NCBI RefSeq assembly: GCF_032917945.1
Contig: NZ_CP136624.1
Span: 930,001 to 994,000, forward strand
Reading direction: 5' to 3'
DNA: 64,000 nt
Origin: Bradyrhizobium sp. sBnM-33
GTDB lineage: Bacteria; Pseudomonadota; Alphaproteobacteria; Rhizobiales; Xanthobacteraceae
Under the pieces are notes generated by a model. It was not told the origin of the DNA. It did not search any database and saw nothing but the letters and a program-made list of their open reading frames with translations. Position 1 is the stretch's first letter, and every line of letters begins with the position of its first letter. Both the position numbers and the translations under genes were made by a program. Shown one piece after another: positions 19,333 to 28,010 of this stretch.

Positions 19333-20781
19333 ATGAGCACTGAAGCCGGGACGATCCAGCGGGCCAAAGCCTTCAGCCTTGGCGACGTCCCGGCATGGCT
19401 CTGGCTCGGAATTGGCTTCTACGCGCTGGTACTGATCGGCGGGCGGGCACTTCTGAACGATTCCGATACCTACTGGCAGATCGCGGTGGGCCAGTGGATC
19501 CTCGACCACCACGCTTTGCCACGCGTCGACATCTATTCCTTCACCAGGGCGGGAGAGCCGTGGACATCGTCGTCCTGGCTGTCGCAGGTGCTGTATGCGG
19601 TGAGCTACAATCTGGCGGGCTGGACCGGACCTGTGGTTCTCGCCGCGACCTCTATCGCCGTAACCTTTGCGTTGTTCGCCCATATTCTAGGTCGCCGCAT
19701 TCCCGCGGCCTATGCGGTCGCGGTTGCGATCGCGGCGCTGGTGCTCTCGATGGGGCATTTTCTGGCGCGCCCGCATGTGCTGGTGCTGCCGATCATGCTG
19801 GCGTGGGCGTACGGCCTGATGTCGGCGAGCGAGCGCGGCCAGGCGCCGTCGCCATGGCTTTTGCCGTTGATCGCGTTGTGGGCGAACCTGCACGGCGGAT
19901 TCGTGTTCGGCCTGGTGCTGGTCGGCGCGTTCGCGCTCGATGCGCTGTGGAACGCCGATCGCGCGCAGCAAAGGTCGCTGGCGCTGCGCTGGGCGGTGTT
20001 CGGCCTTGGCGCGCTGGTGGCCTGCTGCGCCACGCCTTACGGCTGGGGATCGATCCTTGCCGCACGCAAGATTCTTGATCTCGGCGAACTCCTGCATCTG
20101 ATCTATGAATGGATGCCGGCGGACTTCAGCAAATTCGGCGCGTTCGAGATGGCGATTCTTACGCTGATCGCCGGCGCGCTTTACGGCGGCGTCAAGCTCA
20201 CGCCGCCACGGATCGCGCTGGTGCTCGGCCTGTTGCACATGGCGCTGTCGCACGTCCGGAATATCGAGATCTTCGCGTTGTTGCTGCCGATCGTGGTGCT
20301 CGCACCGGTGGCATCGCAGTTCGCGTTGCGGCCGGCCTGGCCCGCCCGCACCGGCGCTCCGATGTCTGTGATGGCAGCCGTGATGGTCCTGCTCGGCGGC
20401 TGGACATGGCTGCTCGCGGCCAACACCACGTTTGCACCGCCGGAAAGCCAGTCGCCTTCGGCGGCCGTCGATGCGCTGAAGGCGCATCATCCGAAGCGGG
20501 TTCTCAACGATCTTCCGTTCGGCGGCTATCTAATCTGGCGGCAGATTCCCGTATTCGTCGACGGGCGCGCCGAGCTCTATGGCGAAGCCTTCGATGTGGC
20601 TTACTACCGCGCGATGCAGCTCAAGGATGTCAACCAGTTTCTCGACATGCTCAAGAGATGGGACATCGACGCCGTACTGCTGACGCCGCACACCCCGGCG
20701 GTCAGCCTGCTCGACAATATCAGCGGCTGGCGGCGCGCTTACGCCGACGAGAACGCGGTGCTGCACGTTCGCACCAACTGA
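19333..20781 (+). CDS. Polytopic membrane protein, possibly GT-C glycosyltransferase-like
   Basis: 482 residues with about ten hydrophobic segments and a C-terminal soluble domain (about 380-482). An early loop holds DSDTYWQIAVGQWI followed by DIYSFT. Acidic residues in the first periplasmic loop are typical of GT-C glycosyltransferases, but no family was identified with certainty. The C-terminus includes DLPFGGYLIW and VFVDGRAELYG. It starts 19 bases after the first hydroxylase-family gene and is followed 68 bases later by the second. Function unknown. Confidence 0.6.
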   Translation: MSTEAGTIQRAKAFSLGDVPAWLWLGIGFYALVLIGGRALLNDSDTYWQIAVGQWILDHHALPRVDIYSFTRAGEPWTSSSWLSQVLYAVSYNLAGWTGPVVLAATSIAVTFALFAHILGRRIPAAYAVAVAIAALVLSMGHFLARPHVLVLPIMLAWAYGLMSASERGQAPSPWLLPLIALWANLHGGFVFGLVLVGAFALDALWNADRAQQRSLALRWAVFGLGALVACCATPYGWGSILAARKILDLGELLHLIYEWMPADFSKFGAFEMAILTLIAGALYGGVKLTPPRIALVLGLLHMALSHVRNIEIFALLLPIVVLAPVASQFALRPAWPARTGAPMSVMAAVMVLLGGWTWLLAANTTFAPPESQSPSAAVDALKAHHPKRVLNDLPFGGYLIWRQIPVFVDGRAELYGEAFDVAYYRAMQLKDVNQFLDMLKRWDIDAVLLTPHTPAVSLLDNISGWRRAYADENAVLHVRTN

Positions 20782-20848
20782 CCTGGATCAGCTTCGATTT
20801 GTAGCGGGCGAACTGGCGGGCGAGCCGGGATTCTGGTACGCGGGCCGG

Positions 20849-21676
20849 ATGAACCTGCCGATCGAAGTCGTGGAAATGCTGGGCCAGACCATGGCCAAGG
20901 TGGTGCCGGTCACGATCGCGCTGGCCCTCGTGTTCTCGCTGCTTTCGCATTTCTGGGCCTGCAATCCCGGCAAGCCGTGGTGGCGCAAGCGCGAACTCGT
21001 CACCGACATCTGCTACTGGTTCCTGGTGCCGCTATTCGCGCGCGTATTCCGCATCGGACTATTGGTGCTGGGCGCCGCTTTGCTGTTTGGAATTCACGAT
21101 GCCGACGAGCTGATCGCCTTCTACGACAACGGCCACGGCCCATTGTCGAGGATGCCGTTGTGGCTGCAGGCGGTCCTGTTTCTGGTCGCTGCCGACTTCA
21201 TGATGTACTGGCTGCACCGCATGTTCCACGGCGGCGGATTCTGGAAATACCACGCCATTCATCATTCGTCGGAAGATGTGGACTGGATCTCGGCGGCACG
21301 CTTTCACCCCGTCAACCTGCTGTTAGGTACCATCGGGGTCGACGTCGCGCTGCTGATCGCCGGAATTTCGCCGGGCGTGATGCTGTGGCTCGGGCCGTTC
21401 AACATCTTCCATTCGGCGTTCGTTCACGCCAATCTCAACTGGACGCTGGGGCCGTTCAAATACGTCGTGGCGACGCCGGTGTTTCACCGCTGGCACCACA
21501 CCTCGCGCGAGGAGGGCGGGGACACCAACTTCGCCGGCACGTTTCCGCTCTGGGACATCCTGTTCGGGACCTTCCGAATGCCGCCGGATCGCCTGCCGGA
21601 GCAGTACGGCGTGGACGATCAGTCCTCGTTCCCGCGCGAAATCATTGGGCAACTGGCTTACCCATTCCGCAAATAG
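20849..21676 (+). CDS. Sterol desaturase / fatty acid hydroxylase superfamily protein (copy 2)
   Basis: 275 residues, closely matching the protein at 18487 along its whole length, with the same three histidine clusters (WLHRMFH, HAIHHS, HRWHHTS). Differences are mostly conservative changes in membrane helices, and the C-terminus ends QLAYPFRK instead of QLAYPFRQ. Both copies look intact. Duplication around the intervening membrane-protein gene, rather than side by side, suggests the three genes act together. No reaction can be assigned from sequence alone. Confidence 0.85.
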   Translation: MNLPIEVVEMLGQTMAKVVPVTIALALVFSLLSHFWACNPGKPWWRKRELVTDICYWFLVPLFARVFRIGLLVLGAALLFGIHDADELIAFYDNGHGPLSRMPLWLQAVLFLVAADFMMYWLHRMFHGGGFWKYHAIHHSSEDVDWISAARFHPVNLLLGTIGVDVALLIAGISPGVMLWLGPFNIFHSAFVHANLNWTLGPFKYVVATPVFHRWHHTSREEGGDTNFAGTFPLWDILFGTFRMPPDRLPEQYGVDDQSSFPREIIGQLAYPFRK

Positions 21677-21811
21677 GCCGGCGGCGGATTTCTTGCCGTA
21701 CGGCGGGGCCTATTTGCCGTTTGTTCATGAATTGTCGTCAGATTCACCTTGTCGGGCGCCGGTTCCGCTGCGTATCGCCATCGCCGGCTTGTTGATGCCC
21801 CGGGGTAAAGT

Positions 21812-22306
21812 ATGTCGTTCAAGTTCCCGCGTATTCGCGCACGCGCGCGTTTTGGATTGCGTTTCCTCGCTGCAGGAATGCTGTTGTGGCCGGCCCTCGG
21901 TCTGGCCTCGCCCGATCCCGACCGAATAGCCGTCTATGTCGATCAGGCGAAGCTTGTGAAGCTTCCCGCCAAGGTCTCCACCATCGTGGTCGGAAACCCG
22001 CTGATTGCAGACGTTACGCTGCAGAGCGGCGGCATCGTCGTCGTCACCGGCAAGGGCTACGGCGCGACCAATTTCATCGCCATGGACCGCAACGGCGAGG
22101 TGCTGGTGGACCGCCAGATCCAGGTCGAAGGCCCGACCGATCAACTCGTCACCGTCTACCGCGGCGTCGAACGCGAATCCTATAGCTGCATGCCGATCTG
22201 CCAGCGCCGCGTCACCCTTGGTGACGGCGACGGCTACTTCAAGACTGCAATCGATCAGGCCGGCTCGCTCTCCAGCCAGGCCGCCGGGTCCGCGGGCAGC
22301 AAATGA
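21812..22306 (+). CDS. Orphan pilus-assembly N-domain protein (CpaC N-terminal-like)
   Basis: 164 residues with a signal peptide (about 1-33) and one domain like the N-domain of CpaC secretins: AKLVKLPAKVSTIVVGNPLIADVTLQSGG at about 48-75, and GYGATNFIAMDRNGEVL. There is no secretin domain. Four cysteine-region residues (SCMPICQRR) near 128 are distinctive. It lies upstream of two TadE-like genes, so it is probably a periplasmic partner of the Tad apparatus. GGGGTAAAG precedes the ATG. Confidence 0.8.
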   Translation: MSFKFPRIRARARFGLRFLAAGMLLWPALGLASPDPDRIAVYVDQAKLVKLPAKVSTIVVGNPLIADVTLQSGGIVVVTGKGYGATNFIAMDRNGEVLVDRQIQVEGPTDQLVTVYRGVERESYSCMPICQRRVTLGDGDGYFKTAIDQAGSLSSQAAGSAGSK

Positions 22307-22488
22307 ACTGAACCTGTTGCGCAGGGCTCGCCGTCCCGTTCGGTGGTCGCGTCGGCGCTGGTCTTCGGGGCGCGGTTAATATCCGCTTAATGGCGCAGGC
22401 CGTTCTGTCTGGATCGGACGAAACAATTCAACAATTAGTTTCGGATAGGTTTTCGCGGCAATTCCCCTCGCGTTCTGAGGTCTCTTCG

Positions 22489-23049
22489 ATGCCGCCTTCC
22501 ACAGCTTCCAAGACAAACATCCTGCGCAGGTTTGGTCGCAATCGAAGGGGCTCGGCCGCTGTCGAGTTTGCGCTGGTTGCGCCGATATTCTTAGCCGTTC
22601 TGTTCGCGATCATCGAACTGGCACTGGTGTTCTTTGCCAGCCAGATCCTCGAAACCGTGACACAGGACTCGGCGCGTCTGGTCATGACCGGCCAGGCGCA
22701 GAACGCCAAATACACCAAGGAGCAGTTCAAGGACATCGTTTGCGCCAGGCTGGTCACGATGTTCGATTGCGCGAATGGTGTCTCGATCGATGTACGGAGC
22801 TATCCGGCGTTTGCCGGTGTGAACATCGCCGAACCGATCGATTCTGCGAAGGTCTTTATCGACGACACGAAATACTGCCCCGGCAAGGCGGACGATGTCG
22901 TCGTGGTGCGGCTGTTCTATCCATGGCCGGTGTTCGTCACCGGGCTCGGCTTCGATCTGAAGAACCTTGCCAACGGCAAGCGTCTTCTGACTGCCACCGC
23001 TGCATTCCAGAACGAGCCGTTTCCGACCCCCGGTGCTACCTGCTCATGA
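22489..23049 (+). CDS. tadE: TadE-family pseudopilin
   Basis: 186 residues from ATG 22489, preceded by TGAGG 8 bases upstream. A frame from 22390 lacks such a site. The type IVb prepilin-like motif RRGSAAVEFALVAPIF is followed by a hydrophobic helix. Cleavage is expected after the glycine, leaving Glu at mature position 5. The C-terminal two thirds are periplasmic. TadE-like pseudopilins prime or stabilise Flp pili. The stop overlaps the next gene (ATGA). Confidence 0.88.
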   Translation: MPPSTASKTNILRRFGRNRRGSAAVEFALVAPIFLAVLFAIIELALVFFASQILETVTQDSARLVMTGQAQNAKYTKEQFKDIVCARLVTMFDCANGVSIDVRSYPAFAGVNIAEPIDSAKVFIDDTKYCPGKADDVVVVRLFYPWPVFVTGLGFDLKNLANGKRLLTATAAFQNEPFPTPGATCS

Positions 23050-23654
23050 GCGTTTCCATGAAAACGAAAATGCCGTCATCGATTTGGCTGTTGCGCCTGC
23101 GGCGCCACGTTGCCGCTCTGCGCAGGAACAACAGCGGTCTCGCGGCGGTCGAATTCGCCATGATCATCCCGCTCATGGCTATGCTTTTCCTTGGAACTTA
23201 CGAGTTTTCCGCGGGCGTTGCCATCGATCGCAAGGTGACGATCATGGCGCGCACACTCTCGGACCTGACGTCGCAGAACACCGAGGTCACCGACGACAAG
23301 TTGACCAACTTCTTTAATGCCGGCAAGGTGATCATGACGCCCTATTCGTCTTCGTCGACCACGCTGCAGGCGACGATCAGCGAACTGTATATCAATCCAG
23401 ACACGCTGAAGGCGCGGGTGCAGTGGAGCAAGGGCGCCGAAGCGCATTCGGACGGCAACATCATCGAGATCCCGGATGCTCTGAAGATTGGCGACACCTA
23501 CCTGATCTACAGCGAGGTGAAGTACAAATACGTGCCCAGCGTCGCCTGGTTCATCAACAAGGTGAGCGGCATCACGCTGAGCGACGTCTCCTACACCCGT
23601 CCGCGCCAGGGGCTTTGCGTAAAGTACAAGACGACGGACTGCACCAAGAAGTGA
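23046..23654 (+). CDS. tadF: TadE/TadF-like pseudopilin
   Basis: 202 residues from ATG 23046, overlapping tadE by four bases. After a basic N-terminus, NNSGLAAVEFAMIIPLMA matches the TadE/TadF processing site and helix. The remainder is a periplasmic domain with a C-terminal cysteine pair (GLCVKYKTTDC). It would be processed by the CpaA peptidase encoded 5 kb away. Assignment as TadF rather than a second TadE rests on gene order. Confidence 0.8.
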   Translation: MSVSMKTKMPSSIWLLRLRRHVAALRRNNSGLAAVEFAMIIPLMAMLFLGTYEFSAGVAIDRKVTIMARTLSDLTSQNTEVTDDKLTNFFNAGKVIMTPYSSSSTTLQATISELYINPDTLKARVQWSKGAEAHSDGNIIEIPDALKIGDTYLIYSEVKYKYVPSVAWFINKVSGITLSDVSYTRPRQGLCVKYKTTDCTKK

Positions 23655-23701
23655 GGCGGCCGCCACTGATCGGATGAGTGCGTCGAAAAAGAATTATAAA
23701 G

Positions 23702-23731
23702 AAAAAGGCCGCGCCATGGGCGCGGCCTTTT
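23702..23731. terminator. Bidirectional terminator between tadF and the cold-shock gene
   Basis: AAAAAGGCCGCGCC and GGCGCGGCCTTTT form a stem with a very short loop at 23702-23731. T-runs lie on both strands, so it can end the converging tadE-tadF and cold-shock transcripts. Confidence 0.85.
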
Positions 23732-23784
23732 GATTTATTCAGGAGCGATTTCCGGGACGCTCTCGCATCGCCCCGGAAAATCGC

Positions 23785-23997
23785 TTATCCGGCGGCACGC
23801 AGATTGTCGGCCGAAGATTTGCCAGAGCGGCGATCTGCCACGATTTCGTAGGAGATCTTCTGGCCTTCACGCAACGTTCCGAGGCCGGCACGCTCGACAG
23901 CGCTGATGTGCACGAACACGTCATTGCCGCCGTCATCCGGCTGGATGAAGCCATAGCCCTTGGTAGCGTTAAACCACTTCACGGTTCCCATGCTCAC
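23785..23997 (-). CDS. Cold-shock domain protein (CspA family)
   Basis: 70-residue single-stranded nucleic-acid-binding protein. RNP1 is KGYGFI (13-18) and RNP2 is VFVHIS (27-32). The start is GTG 23997, 8 bases after GAAGGGA. An ATG two codons later (23991) is also in frame. The remainder fits the five-stranded cold-shock barrel. It is the last of three minus-strand genes for an RNA helicase, IF-1 and Csp, all linked to translation or RNA structure at low temperature. Confidence 0.93.
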   Translation of the reverse strand: MSMGTVKWFNATKGYGFIQPDDGGNDVFVHISAVERAGLGTLREGQKISYEIVADRRSGKSSADNLRAAG

Positions 23998-24265
23998 TGG
24001 GGTAGTCCCTTCTCAGATAGACAAGTCGTAGCCCACCTTTCGATGGGCTGGTGAGATCGAATTTTTGGAAGGGTCGTCAGCGTCTAAACCGGCTGTACCG
24101 GTGGATAGCTAATGTCGTCCGGCCGAAAATCGATACCTAATATTATTCGATAGTAGGGTCCAAAACAATCCTGACGTGCGATTTTTTGATTCGGCCGGCC
24201 AGCCGCCCTCGATCGCGCGCGACGCGGCTGCGTCGGGCGCGATTTCAAGGGCGTTTACGATGCGT
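23998..24265 (-). promoter_or_regulatory. Leader/promoter region of the cold-shock gene
   Basis: 268 bases without a gene separate the cold-shock start from the infA stop. It is notably A+T-rich between about 24110 and 24185. Cold-shock genes often carry long 5' leaders, so part of this may be transcribed. No specific thermosensor fold was recognised. Confidence 0.35.
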
Positions 24266-24550
24266 TTACCGGCGGCGGAACTGGCCGCCGCGCGGCGGCG
24301 CGCCACGCGGGGCGCCCGTCGACGGGCGCTCGTCCTTGTGTCGGAAGATCAGGCGACCCTTCTCCAGATCGTATGGCGACATCTCGATCGTCACGCGATC
24401 GCCTGCCAGCGTCTTGATCCGGTTCTTCTTCATCTTGCCCGCGGTATAGGCAACAATCTCGTGTCCGGCATCGAGCTGCACGCGATAGCGCGCGTCGGGG
24501 AGGATTTCGGTCACCAGTCCTTCGAACTGGATCAGCTCTTCTTTAGCCAT
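24266..24550 (-). CDS. infA: Translation initiation factor IF-1 with a basic C-terminal tail
   Basis: 94 residues. Residues 1-72 are a canonical IF-1 S1/OB-fold ([43 protein letters not shown]). Ordinary IF-1 ends there. This one has 22 further residues rich in Arg, Gly and Pro that could bind RNA. It begins 23 bases after the helicase gene ends, so the two are probably co-transcribed. IF-1 binds the 30S A site during initiation. Bradyrhizobia may have another infA elsewhere, which this window cannot show. Confidence 0.92.
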   Translation of the reverse strand: MAKEELIQFEGLVTEILPDARYRVQLDAGHEIVAYTAGKMKKNRIKTLAGDRVTIEMSPYDLEKGRLIFRHKDERPSTGAPRGAPPRGGQFRRR

Positions 24551-24573
24551 GGTGGTCTCCAGGTCGATCGAGG

Positions 24574-26019
24574 CTAGCGCTGCGGTCGGTGGCTACGGTT
24601 CGGTTGATTATTCGGACGGCTCTCGCGATGCAAGAAGGCGACGCCTTGAATGCCTTCGCTGTGGCCGGCCTGGCTCTTGCCGCCCTGCTGCGCCGGACGC
24701 GGCCCTTCATGCCGGTTCGGCTGCGGCGCATTATTACCACCACCGCGGCGGCGTCGGCGAGGGCCTTTTGAAGGCTGGCCCGCGTCATTGGACCTCACGG
24801 TGTGGGCACGTGGCGCCGAGCGTCCACCCCGGTGTTGGGCAGGCGCGGCAGGCGCGGCGTCGCTTCTGCCCGGCGTGCGGCGGTCTTCCCGCGGCAGCGC
24901 GATGCGAATTAGCCGCTCGATGTCGCGCAGATAGCCCATTTCCTCGGCGCCAGCGATCAGCGAGATCGCCACGCCCTCGGCGCCGGCACGCGCGGTGCGG
25001 CCGATGCGATGGACATAGGTTTCGGGAACGTTGGGCAGGTCGAAATTCACGACATGGCTGATGCCGTCAACGTCGATGCCGCGCGCGGCAATGTCGGTGG
25101 CGACCAACGTGCGGATCTCGCCGGAGCGGAACGCCGCCAGCACGCGTTCCCGGTGGTTCTGCGACTTGTTGCCGTGAATGGCGTTGGCGTTGATACCGGC
25201 CTTGGCCAGCACCTTCACCACCTTGTCGGCCCCGTGCTTAGTGCGGGTGAAGACCAGCGCACGGTCGACCGGTTCCTGCTTCAAAAGCTGCGCCAGCACC
25301 GCTGGCTTGGCCGCGAAATCGACCTGGATGATGCGCTGGGTGATCCGGTCGGCCGTCGAGGCCACCGGCGTCACCGCCACCCGTGCAGGGTCGCGCAGCA
25401 TGGATTCGGCGAGTTCCGCGATATCCTTCGGCATGGTGGCCGAGAAGAACAGCGTCTGCCGTTTGATCGGCAGCTTGGCGACGACTTTGCGGATGTCGTT
25501 GATGAAGCCCATGTCGAGCATGCGGTCGGCTTCGTCAAGCACGAGGAACTCGACCTGGTTCAGCTTCAGCCCGTTGCTCTGGACGAGGTCGAGCAGGCGG
25601 CCGGGGGTCGCCACCATCACTTCGACGCCCTGCATGACCGAGCGGACCTGGCGGCCCATCGGTACGCCGCCGATCGCCAGCGCCGAGGTCAGGCGGATGT
25701 GGCGGCCATAGGCGTTGAAGCTGTCGAGGATCTGGCCTGACAGCTCGCGGGTCGGCGACAGCACCAGCACGCGGCAGCTCTTCGGCTGCGGCCGGATTCG
25801 GTTCTCCAGGATCCGGTGCAGGATCGGCAGCGCAAAGGCTGCGGTCTTGCCGGTGCCGGTCTGGGCGATGCCGACCACGTCACGGCCGGTCAACGCGATA
25901 GGGACGGTCTGGGCCTGGATGGGTGTAGGCGTTTGGTAGTTCTCTTCTTTGAGCGCACGCGAGATGGGATCGGCGAGGCCGAAATCCTGAAAGGAGGTCA
26001 AAAGGGTGGTTCTTTCCAT
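24574..26019 (-). CDS. DEAD-box ATP-dependent RNA helicase (RhlE-like)
   Basis: 481 residues. The Q motif lies near residues 11-35 (FQDFGL to PTPIQAQ), motif I is AQTGTGKT (52-59), motif II is DEAD near 160 and motif III is SAT near 193. C-terminal helicase motifs include [15 protein letters not shown] and [10 protein letters not shown]. From about 390 the tail is low-complexity and rich in Arg, Pro, Gln and Asn, as in RhlE-type cold helicases. It unwinds structured RNA. The position with infA and csp suggests cold adaptation. Confidence 0.92.
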   Translation of the reverse strand: MERTTLLTSFQDFGLADPISRALKEENYQTPTPIQAQTVPIALTGRDVVGIAQTGTGKTAAFALPILHRILENRIRPQPKSCRVLVLSPTRELSGQILDSFNAYGRHIRLTSALAIGGVPMGRQVRSVMQGVEVMVATPGRLLDLVQSNGLKLNQVEFLVLDEADRMLDMGFINDIRKVVAKLPIKRQTLFFSATMPKDIAELAESMLRDPARVAVTPVASTADRITQRIIQVDFAAKPAVLAQLLKQEPVDRALVFTRTKHGADKVVKVLAKAGINANAIHGNKSQNHRERVLAAFRSGEIRTLVATDIAARGIDVDGISHVVNFDLPNVPETYVHRIGRTARAGAEGVAISLIAGAEEMGYLRDIERLIRIALPREDRRTPGRSDAAPAAPAQHRGGRSAPRAHTVRSNDAGQPSKGPRRRRRGGGNNAPQPNRHEGPRPAQQGGKSQAGHSEGIQGVAFLHRESRPNNQPNRSHRPQR

Positions 26020-26474
26020 TAAAAAGGCAGGCGCCCGGCTTCCATGGCCAGGAGCGCGCGAGTGTGTCTAAGACACCCGCGTGTTGGGGGCGTCGGTTTT
26101 GCTAGCTGAAGGGGGCAAGCCAGAAACCGCAAAACGGGATCAGAACACGCGGCTCGCAGGGACCCGATGATTCTCTAGGTCACGACAGTCATATGGAGCA
26201 CCTGCGCACCGCTTTCAAGGTGAATTCGGTGCGCCCCGCCAGCGCGGTTAAAAGAAACCGATTGGCCAGATCGCGCCGTGCCGCCCGGCGGACCCAAACG
26301 ACCAAATTTCGTGCAACAAATTTAGCCAAATAGCGGCATTTGCACAAAAAATGGATAGTTTGCCACCAAAGCATACATTTCTGCCGTCTAATAAATAGGC
26401 AGATTTCCCGCCGGCGGTTTTTGCCACGCCGGAATTTCCGAGCGATTATAGGAGTTTATGGGGCCATCGAGCGA
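26020..26474. promoter_or_regulatory. Divergent helicase/urtA upstream region with candidate activator sites
   Basis: No gene is seen. Inverted repeats include GTGTCT-A-AGACAC near 26065-26077, GCGCACC (26204-26210) with GGTGCGC (26228-26234), and GTGCAA (26311-26316) with TTGCAC (26340-26345). The last two lie 130-270 bases upstream of the urtA sigma-54 promoter, where enhancer sites for an activator such as NtrC would be expected. Spacing does not match the standard NtrC palindrome, so this is inference only. Confidence 0.3.
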
Positions 26475-26489
26475 TGGCATGGTTCTTGC
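26475..26489 (+). promoter_or_regulatory. Sigma-54 promoter of the urt-ure operon
   Basis: TGGCATG-N4-TTGC at 26475-26489 matches the sigma-54 -24/-12 consensus, with GG and GC separated by exactly 10 bases. Transcription would start near 26501, about 60 bases before urtA. Sigma-54 control with an NtrC-type activator fits urea uptake and urease being induced by nitrogen limitation. Confidence 0.8.
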
Positions 26490-26499
26490 GATTCCGTTA

Positions 26500-26544
26500 A
26501 CGCAGGCGGCCGTGGGGCCGTTTCGCAGCGTTTAACGCCTGCGT
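26500..26544 (+). promoter_or_regulatory. Stem-loop at the 5' end of the urtA leader
   Basis: ACGCAGGCG (26500-26508) is the exact reverse complement of CGCCTGCGT (26536-26544). The stem would begin at the predicted transcription start and end just before the AGGGAG ribosome-binding site at 26546-26551. It may protect the 5' end or modulate initiation. No riboswitch class is recognised. Confidence 0.45.
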
Positions 26545-26561
26545 CAGGGAGATGACATTTC

Positions 26562-27878
26562 ATGCTTACAAAATTGATTCACGATATGGCGACGGTGAGC
26601 CGCCGCCGCTGGCTGGCGGCCACCGCCGGCCTGGTTTTGGGCTTGGCTGCATTCTCGAACGCCAAGGCCCAGGAGACCATCAAGGTCGGCGTCCTGCACT
26701 CGCTCTCCGGCACCATGGCCATCAGCGAAACCACGCTGAAGGACACGATTCTCTTCCTGATCGACGAGCAGAACAAGAAGGGCGGCGTGCTCGGCAAGAA
26801 GCTCGAGGCCGTCGTGGTCGACCCCGCCTCGAACTGGCCGCTGTTTGCCGAAAAGGCCCGCGAGCTGATCACCAAGGATAAGGTTTCGGTCGTGTTTGGC
26901 TGCTGGACCTCGGTGTCCCGCAAGTCCGTGCTCCCGGTGTTCAAGGAGCTGAACTCGATCCTGTTCTACCCCGTGCAATACGAGGGTGAGGAGAGCGAGC
27001 GCAACGTGTTCTACACCGGCGCTGCGCCGAACCAGCAGGCGATCCCCGCCGTCGACTATTTGATGAAGGACGAGAAGGTGAAGCGCTGGGTGCTGGCCGG
27101 CACCGACTACGTCTATCCGCGCACCACCAACAAGATCCTCGAAGCCTACTTGAAGTCGAAGGGCGTCAAGCAGGAAGACATTATGATCAACTACACGCCG
27201 TTTGGTCATAGTGATTGGCAGACGATCGTGGCCGACATCAAGAAGTTCGGCTCGGCCGGCAAGAAGACTGCCGTCGTCTCCACCATCAACGGCGACGCCA
27301 ACGTTCCCTTCTACAAGGAACTCGGCAACCAGGGCATCAAGGCGACCGACATTCCGGTGGTCGCGTTCTCGGTCGGTGAAGAAGAGCTCGCAGGCATCGA
27401 CACCAAGCCATTGCTCGGCCATCTCGCCGCCTGGAACTACTTCCAGTCGATCAAGTCGCCGGAGAACGAGAAGTTCATAAAGGCCTGGCAGGCCTACACC
27501 AAGAATCCGAAGCGCGTGACCAACGATCCGATGGAAGCGCACGTCATCGGCTTCGAAATGTGGGTGAAGGCGGTCGAGAAGGTGAAGTCCACCGATCCGG
27601 ACAAGGTGATCGATGCGCTCCCCGGCATCGAAGCCAAGAACCTGACCGGCGGCACCTCCAAGATGCTGCCTAACCATCACATCACCAAGCCGGTGTTCAT
27701 TGGCGAAATCAAAGCCAACGGCCAGTTCGACGTGGTGTGGAAGACCCCGGGCCTTGTCGCTGGCGACGCCTGGTCGAAGGAGCTCGAGGGCTCCAAGGAC
27801 CTGATCGGCGACTGGGTCGGCAAGAAGTGCGGCAACTACAACACCAAGACCAACAAGTGCGGCGGTCAGGGCTCCTGA
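26562..27878 (+). CDS. urtA: Urea ABC transporter substrate-binding protein UrtA
   Basis: 438 residues. The signal sequence has a twin-arginine-like SRRRWL near residue 13 and a hydrophobic stretch ending SNAKAQ. The mature protein has the UrtA/AmiC type I binding fold (IKVGVLHSLSGTMAISE, VFGCWTSVSRKSVLPV, NGDANVPFYKELGNQG). It captures urea in the periplasm for UrtBCDE. The AGGGAG site at 26546-26551 supports ATG 26562. It is the first gene of the operon and is separated from urtB by a strong hairpin. Confidence 0.95.
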   Translation: MLTKLIHDMATVSRRRWLAATAGLVLGLAAFSNAKAQETIKVGVLHSLSGTMAISETTLKDTILFLIDEQNKKGGVLGKKLEAVVVDPASNWPLFAEKARELITKDKVSVVFGCWTSVSRKSVLPVFKELNSILFYPVQYEGEESERNVFYTGAAPNQQAIPAVDYLMKDEKVKRWVLAGTDYVYPRTTNKILEAYLKSKGVKQEDIMINYTPFGHSDWQTIVADIKKFGSAGKKTAVVSTINGDANVPFYKELGNQGIKATDIPVVAFSVGEEELAGIDTKPLLGHLAAWNYFQSIKSPENEKFIKAWQAYTKNPKRVTNDPMEAHVIGFEMWVKAVEKVKSTDPDKVIDALPGIEAKNLTGGTSKMLPNHHITKPVFIGEIKANGQFDVVWKTPGLVAGDAWSKELEGSKDLIGDWVGKKCGNYNTKTNKCGGQGS

Positions 27879-27957
27879 GCTCGATCTGATCCGAGAGGAT
27901 CATGATCCGTCTGACTTGCAATAAAGAACTTCCAAGAGTTCTTCGAAGAGACCTACC

Positions 27958-27987
27958 GGAGAAGGCGGCGATGCCGCCGCCTTCTCC
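27958..27987 (+). other. Perfect 13-bp stem-loop between urtA and urtB
   Basis: GGAGAAGGCGGCG (27958-27970) and CGCCGCCTTCTCC (27975-27987) pair perfectly around loop ATGC. No T-run follows, so it is more likely a 3'-stabiliser or processing hairpin for urtA mRNA than a full terminator. It would let the binding protein be made in excess over the membrane subunits. Confidence 0.7.
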
Positions 27988-28010
27988 CACACTCCTGCCG
28001 GGGTCGTATT

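Noticed and set aside
26204..26345. NtrC binding sites upstream of the urt promoter
   Set aside because: Inverted GCGCACC/GGTGCGC and GTGCAA/TTGCAC arms exist but spacing does not fit the NtrC palindrome, so only a tentative upstream region is listed.
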